Positions 60,462 through 64,000 of a stretch of 64,000 bases of DNA are shown here, one piece after another. The notes under the pieces are model-generated. The model was not told the origin of the DNA. It worked only from the letters and a program-made list of their open reading frames with translations, and made no database searches. The stretch spans positions 1 to 64,000 of the forward strand of contig FR903525.1 of the NCBI GenBank assembly GCA_000438075.1, in the 5' to 3' direction. The stretch is from Clostridium sp. CAG:609. Lineage in GTDB: Bacteria; Bacillota_I; Bacilli_A; RF39; UBA660. Numbering within the stretch: position 1 is the first letter of the stretch; each line of letters starts with the position of its first letter. The position numbers and the translations under genes are program-made.

Positions 60462-60746
60462 ATGAAAAAAACTAAAAAAGAAAAGAAAAGATTATTTGTC
60501 CTTTCTGTTTCAATTGTAGGTCTTTTGAGTGTATTAGTTTATTCAGTAGCTACGACATGTCCATCAATATTAGAAAATAAAAGTAAGATTAAAGAATTAA
60601 ATAAAGAATATAATGAACTATTAAGTAACGAAGAAAAATTAGTTAGTGAAGTAACTAAGTTACAAGATGATGAATATGTTGCAAGATATGCAAAAGAAAA
60701 ATTTATGTATTCAGAAGATGGAGAAATTATTATAAGAATGGATTAA
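60462..60746 (+). CDS. divIC: septum formation initiator DivIC/FtsB family
   Basis: A 94-residue bitopic membrane protein with a basic cytosolic N-terminus, one helix (RLFVLSVSIVGLLSVLVYSV), a periplasm-side coiled coil (NKSKIKELNKEYNELLSNEE) and the conserved end VARYAKEKFMYSEDGEIIIR. It joins FtsL and DivIB in the divisome. ATG at 60462 has GGAGATG and is the only start with the right membrane topology. Order yabP-yabQ-divIC is as in Bacillus. Confidence 0.92.
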   Translation: MKKTKKEKKRLFVLSVSIVGLLSVLVYSVATTCPSILENKSKIKELNKEYNELLSNEEKLVSEVTKLQDDEYVARYAKEKFMYSEDGEIIIRMD

Positions 60747-60776
60747 ATTAGCATTTTAACAATGCTAATTTTCTTT
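60745..60776. terminator. bidirectional terminator between divIC and clpP
   Basis: The arms AAATTAGCATT and AATGCTAATTT pair around a 5-nt loop with T's on the plus side and A's on the other. It serves both convergent genes. Confidence 0.85.
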
Positions 60777-61337
60777 TATAACTTTATCTATTAAACCATA
60801 TTCCATAGCTTCTTGAGCAGATAAAAAGTTATCTCTTTCTGTATCATTATAAATTTTATCTAGAGGTTGTTTTGTATTTTTTGAAAGTATTTTGTTAAGT
60901 TTTTCTTTTAATTTAATTATGTGTTCTGCGGCGATTTTGATGTCTGTTGCTTGACCTTGGGCACCTCCGAGGGGTTGATGAATCATTATTTCAGTGTTTT
61001 CTAATGCAAAGCGTTCATCTCCGCTGGATAAAAGAAAAGCTCCCATGCTTGCACACATTCCTAGACCTATTGTTACAACAGGACTTTCAATATATTTAAT
61101 TGTATCATAAATTGCCATACCAGATGTTATAACACCGCCGGGACTATTGATGTAAATATAAATCTTTTCATGATTTTTATTATCAAGAAATAGAAGCTCA
61201 CTAATTATGATATTAGCTGTATAATCATTTATTTCACCGCACAAAAATATTATTCTATCCTCAAGAAGTCTAGAGTATAAATCGTATGCATATTCTTTGT
61301 TACTACTTTTTTCAATTACTGTTGGAATTATGTTCAA
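60765..61337 (-). CDS. clpP: ATP-dependent Clp protease proteolytic subunit
   Basis: A 190-residue serine protease that forms the barrel used by ClpX and ClpC. The catalytic serine is in GLGMCASMGAFLLSSG, the histidine in EIMIHQPLGGAQGQATDI, and the aspartate in the DTERDNFLSAQEAMEYG region. IYIYINSPGGVITSGMAIYD is the oxyanion-loop segment. It is the only minus-strand gene to the right of the origin in this window, so it is transcribed against replication. Firmicutes may have more than one ClpP. Confidence 0.93.
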   Translation of the reverse strand: MNIIPTVIEKSSNKEYAYDLYSRLLEDRIIFLCGEINDYTANIIISELLFLDNKNHEKIYIYINSPGGVITSGMAIYDTIKYIESPVVTIGLGMCASMGAFLLSSGDERFALENTEIMIHQPLGGAQGQATDIKIAAEHIIKLKEKLNKILSKNTKQPLDKIYNDTERDNFLSAQEAMEYGLIDKVIKEN

Positions 61338-61381
61338 AATATATCACCTAAGTAAATAATAGTAAAATTTATCGTTTTTTA

Positions 61382-61410
61382 TTCACAATTTTAAAAAAAA
61401 TTGATATAAT
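61382..61410 (+). promoter_or_regulatory. promoter of the TGS-kinase gene
   Basis: TTCACA and TATAAT are 17 bp apart, with the -10 preceded by TGA as in an extended -10. It lies 24 bp before the start. Confidence 0.6.
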
Positions 61411-61433
61411 TATTAACATAAAGGGATGATTAG

Positions 61434-63080
61434 ATGGATTTAGTAAAAATAACATTTAATGATGGAAGTATCCACGAGTATAAAAAAGGTACTTTGTTTT
61501 ATGAAGTAAGCAAAGATAGTGATATGGAAAATATTGTTGGTTTTAAAATTAACAATGAAGTATTTTCCTTGGATACAAAAGTAATGGAAGATATTAAAAT
61601 TAATTTTATTAATACTGATGATTTAATTGGTAATAAAATGTATAAAGCCGGGTTGAAATTTTTATTTTTGGTTGCACTTACTGAAGTTTTTCCGACGTTT
61701 GATATTAGATATGAACATAGTGTACCACGTGGAATGCTTGGTGTTATCACTGGAGAAAAGATTCTTACTCAAGAAGATATATCTAAGATAAAGGGTAAAA
61801 TGTGTGAAATAATTAATAATAATGATAAGATTACTAAGTTGAATGTTGCTTTTAAAGATGCTATTAAGTTTTTAAAAGATAAAAATGAGTATGAAAAGTT
61901 AGAAAATGTTCAGAATATAAATGATAAAGTTGTTAATTTTTATAAGCTTAGGGGTAATATTAATTATTTTTATTCAATTATGCCATATAGTACAGGTTGT
62001 TTAAATAAATTTGAGCTTGTGTATTTAGGTAATAATAAAGTGATATTTTTGTTTCCAACTACAAGAAGTAATGGCTTAGTTCCTGAGTATGTTCACTATG
62101 ATAAGATTATTGATAGTTTTATGGAAGGAAAGAAGTGGTTAGATAATTTAGGTATGAGTTATATAACTAGTATAAATAAAACTATTGGAAATGGAAAGAT
62201 TAAGAATTTTATTAATTCAACTGAGTTAATGTTTAGTTTAAAAATTAGTGAAATTGCTAAGAATATTTCATTAAATAATGATATAAAGTTTGTTCTTATT
62301 GCAGGTCCTTCATCAAGTGGTAAAACAACAACAACTCATAGGTTATCTTCTTACTTTGAAGCAATTGGGTATGATCCGATACTAATTAGTTTAGATGATT
62401 ATTTTGTTGATAGAGATAAAAATCCAAAAGATAAGTTTGGTAATTACGATTTTGAATGTTTGAATGCTTTAGATGTAGAGTTATTTAATAATAATTTAAA
62501 TGATTTGTTGGATGGTAAAGAAGTAATATTTCCAAAATATAATTTCTTAACTGGTAAAAGAGAATATTATAAAAATAAAGTTAAGATGAGTGATAAATCG
62601 ATATTCTTAATTGAAGGATTGCATGCTTTGAATGAAGAGTTAACAAAAGATGTAGATGAAAAATATAAATATAAAATTTATTTAAGTCCATTTATACCTC
62701 TTTCTATTGATAGATATAATTATATTTCAACATTGGATTTAAGATTACTTAGAAGAATTGTTAGAGATAATAGAACAAGAGGTTATAATGTAGTAGATAC
62801 AATTGATAATTGGCAGAGTGTTAGAAATGGGGAAGAAAAATATATATTTCCATATATTCATCAAGCTGATGTGATTATCAATACGGCTTTAGCTTATGAA
62901 GTTGGAGTTTTAAAGGTTTATGTTGAACCACTTCTTTTGTCAGTAAGTGTTGATAGCATTTATTACGAAGAAGCAAGAAGATTAGTGGATTTTTTAAAAC
63001 AATTCTTTCCGATACCGGGAGAATATGTTAATGATGAATCAATATTACGCGAATTTATAGGAGGAAAATATAATGATTAA
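61434..63080 (+). CDS. uridine-kinase-like protein with N-terminal TGS domain
   Basis: A 548-residue protein. The N-terminal TGS-type domain is about residues 1-60. A threonyl-tRNA-synthetase-like second domain (residues 60-230) includes EHSVPRGMLGVITGEKILTQ. The C-terminal kinase has a P-loop (VLIAGPSSSGKTTTTHRLSS), the phosphate-binding DDYFVDRD and LIEGLHALNEEL. This architecture is common in Firmicutes and Thermotoga as an uridine/nucleoside kinase-like protein; the substrate has not been fixed by sequence. Its last 8 bp overlap gap, whose ribosome-binding site lies in its final codons. Confidence 0.88.
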   Translation: MDLVKITFNDGSIHEYKKGTLFYEVSKDSDMENIVGFKINNEVFSLDTKVMEDIKINFINTDDLIGNKMYKAGLKFLFLVALTEVFPTFDIRYEHSVPRGMLGVITGEKILTQEDISKIKGKMCEIINNNDKITKLNVAFKDAIKFLKDKNEYEKLENVQNINDKVVNFYKLRGNINYFYSIMPYSTGCLNKFELVYLGNNKVIFLFPTTRSNGLVPEYVHYDKIIDSFMEGKKWLDNLGMSYITSINKTIGNGKIKNFINSTELMFSLKISEIAKNISLNNDIKFVLIAGPSSSGKTTTTHRLSSYFEAIGYDPILISLDDYFVDRDKNPKDKFGNYDFECLNALDVELFNNNLNDLLDGKEVIFPKYNFLTGKREYYKNKVKMSDKSIFLIEGLHALNEELTKDVDEKYKYKIYLSPFIPLSIDRYNYISTLDLRLLRRIVRDNRTRGYNVVDTIDNWQSVRNGEEKYIFPYIHQADVIINTALAYEVGVLKVYVEPLLLSVSVDSIYYEEARRLVDFLKQFFPIPGEYVNDESILREFIGGKYND

Positions 63081-64000
63081 AGTTGCGATTAATGGTTTTG
63101 GTAGAATAGGTAGACTTGCATTTAGGCAAATAGTTACACAAACAGATTTTGATATTGTAGCTATAAATGATTTGACAAGTGCAGAAGATTTAGCTTATTT
63201 AGTTAAGTATGATACTGTACATGGTTCTTTTCATGAAGATGAAATTAAAGCAGAAGGCAATGAAATAGTTGTTGCGGGAGTTAAAAGAATTAAAGTTTTT
63301 AGTGAAACTGATCCAGCTAATTTACCTTGGGGTGAACTTGGAGTTGATTTAGTGCTTGAATGTACTGGTAAGTTTACTGCTCGTGATGATGCAATGAAAC
63401 ATATTACTGCAGGAGTTAAAAAGGTACTTATTAGTGCACCAGGTAAAGGTGAAATGAAGACTGTTGTTTATAATGTTAATGATAATATTTTAACTAGTGA
63501 TGATGTTATTGTTAGTGCTGCAAGTTGTACAACAAATTGTTTAGCGCCTGTTCTTAATATAATACATAAGAATATTGGAGTTAAAAAAGGATTTATGACA
63601 ACTGTTCATGCTTATACGAATGATCAAGCAACACTAGATATTGCTCATAAAAAAGGTATTAAGTCTAGACGTGGTAGAGCTTGTGCTCAAAATATTGTGC
63701 CATCTAGTACTGGGGCTGCTAAAGCAATTGGTTTAGTTATTCCTGAACTTCTTGGTAAACTTGATGGTAATGCTTTAAGAGTTCCAACTGCAGATGGTTC
63801 AGTTGTGGATTTAACACTAGAACTTAGTAGAAATACAAGTGTTGATGAAATTAATAAGTTATTTATGGATAATCAAAATGAAACTATTAAATTTACAATA
63901 GATCCAATTGTATCAAGTGATTGTGTTGGTAAAAAGTTTGGTGCTATTGTTGATGGATTATCAACAAGCATTGTGGAAGCAGAAGGTTCTCAACTTGTTA
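63073..64000 (+). CDS. gap: glyceraldehyde-3-phosphate dehydrogenase, 3' end cut by window
   Basis: The first 309 codons of a glycolytic GAPDH, read directly. NAD-binding fold: VAINGFGRIGRLAFRQIV. Catalytic cysteine: SAASCTTNCLAPVLNIIH. Histidine: MTTVHAYTNDQ. Substrate-binding: PSSTGAAKAIGLVIPEL and the conserved LRVPTADGSVVDLT. The aspartate expected for NAD specificity after the first strand is present (AINDLTSAEDLAYL). AGGAGG lies in the final codons of the upstream kinase gene. The stop is outside the window. Confidence 0.95.
   Translation, partial: MIKVAINGFGRIGRLAFRQIVTQTDFDIVAINDLTSAEDLAYLVKYDTVHGSFHEDEIKAEGNEIVVAGVKRIKVFSETDPANLPWGELGVDLVLECTGKFTARDDAMKHITAGVKKVLISAPGKGEMKTVVYNVNDNILTSDDVIVSAASCTTNCLAPVLNIIHKNIGVKKGFMTTVHAYTNDQATLDIAHKKGIKSRRGRACAQNIVPSSTGAAKAIGLVIPELLGKLDGNALRVPTADGSVVDLTLELSRNTSVDEINKLFMDNQNETIKFTIDPIVSSDCVGKKFGAIVDGLSTSIVEAEGSQLV

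Noticed and set aside
1..64000. Use of UGA as tryptophan, as in Mycoplasma
   Set aside because: Conserved tryptophans in several proteins are read from TGG, and no conserved gene has an internal TGA.
1..64000. tRNA or rRNA genes near the origin
   Set aside because: No cloverleaf or rRNA sequence was recognised by eye; only the SRP RNA and the T-box leader were found.

Overview
The window is the replication-origin region of a very AT-rich bacterium, most likely an uncultured member of the Bacilli (RF39 / Erysipelotrichia-like gut lineages are my best guess). The reasons are the gene order rpmH-rnpA-yidC-jag-mnmE-mnmG-rsmG-noc to the left and dnaA-dnaN-recF-gyrB-gyrA to the right, a Noc protein with Noc-type DNA-recognition residues, a ComK-like protein, T-box control of metG, and Bacillus-style sporulation genes (spoIIR, bofA, spoVT, yabG, yabP, yabQ, spoVG, veg). 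TGG encodes tryptophan throughout and genes end normally, so the code is the standard bacterial one. No rRNA or tRNA gene was seen.

Layout. oriC is at about 30.2-32.0 kb: DnaA boxes lie on both sides of dnaA. Genes to its left are almost all on the minus strand and genes to its right almost all on the plus strand, so transcription follows replication. Left arm, moving away from the origin: a 5.8 kb accessory island (24.9-30.2 kb) with a metallophosphoesterase, a repeat protein and a putative 2.3 kb composite insertion bounded by two 190-bp repeats; then the rpmH-to-noc block; a bifunctional PBP; ywiB-argS-rpoE-prfA; a three-gene MoxR/vWA cassette; prmC-spoIIR; an AbiE-type toxin-antitoxin pair; and a MntP/YtaF-like gene, murA and an SGNH-like protein.

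Right arm: dnaA-dnaN, a comK-like gene where yaaA often sits, recF-gyrB-gyrA, then a 1 kb non-coding region with seven parS sites and two Noc-binding sites spaced at near-integral helical turns. Next come SRP RNA, tadA, dnaX-ybaB-recR-bofA, holB-ricT-trmN6, pth-mfd-spoVT, two zinc-ribbon membrane proteins with an Lgt-family protein, a Met-type T-box before a dUTPase-metG-tatD operon, a decayed pseudogene region with a 23-bp tandem repeat, a 3D-domain protein, ksgA-yabG-veg, spoVG, yabP-yabQ-divIC, clpP, a TGS-uridine kinase and the start of gap.

Together these genes cover replication initiation (dnaA, dnaN, dnaX, holB, gyrase), origin segregation and nucleoid occlusion (parS, NBS, noc), repair (recF, recR, mfd), tRNA/rRNA modification (mnmE, mnmG, rsmG, trmN6, ksgA, tadA), envelope growth (murA, PBP1, divIC, yidC) and sporulation. 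The most notable features are the phased parS/NBS array, the ComK-like gene inside the origin operon, the putative composite element in a duplicated terminator, and the MoxR/vWA cassette.
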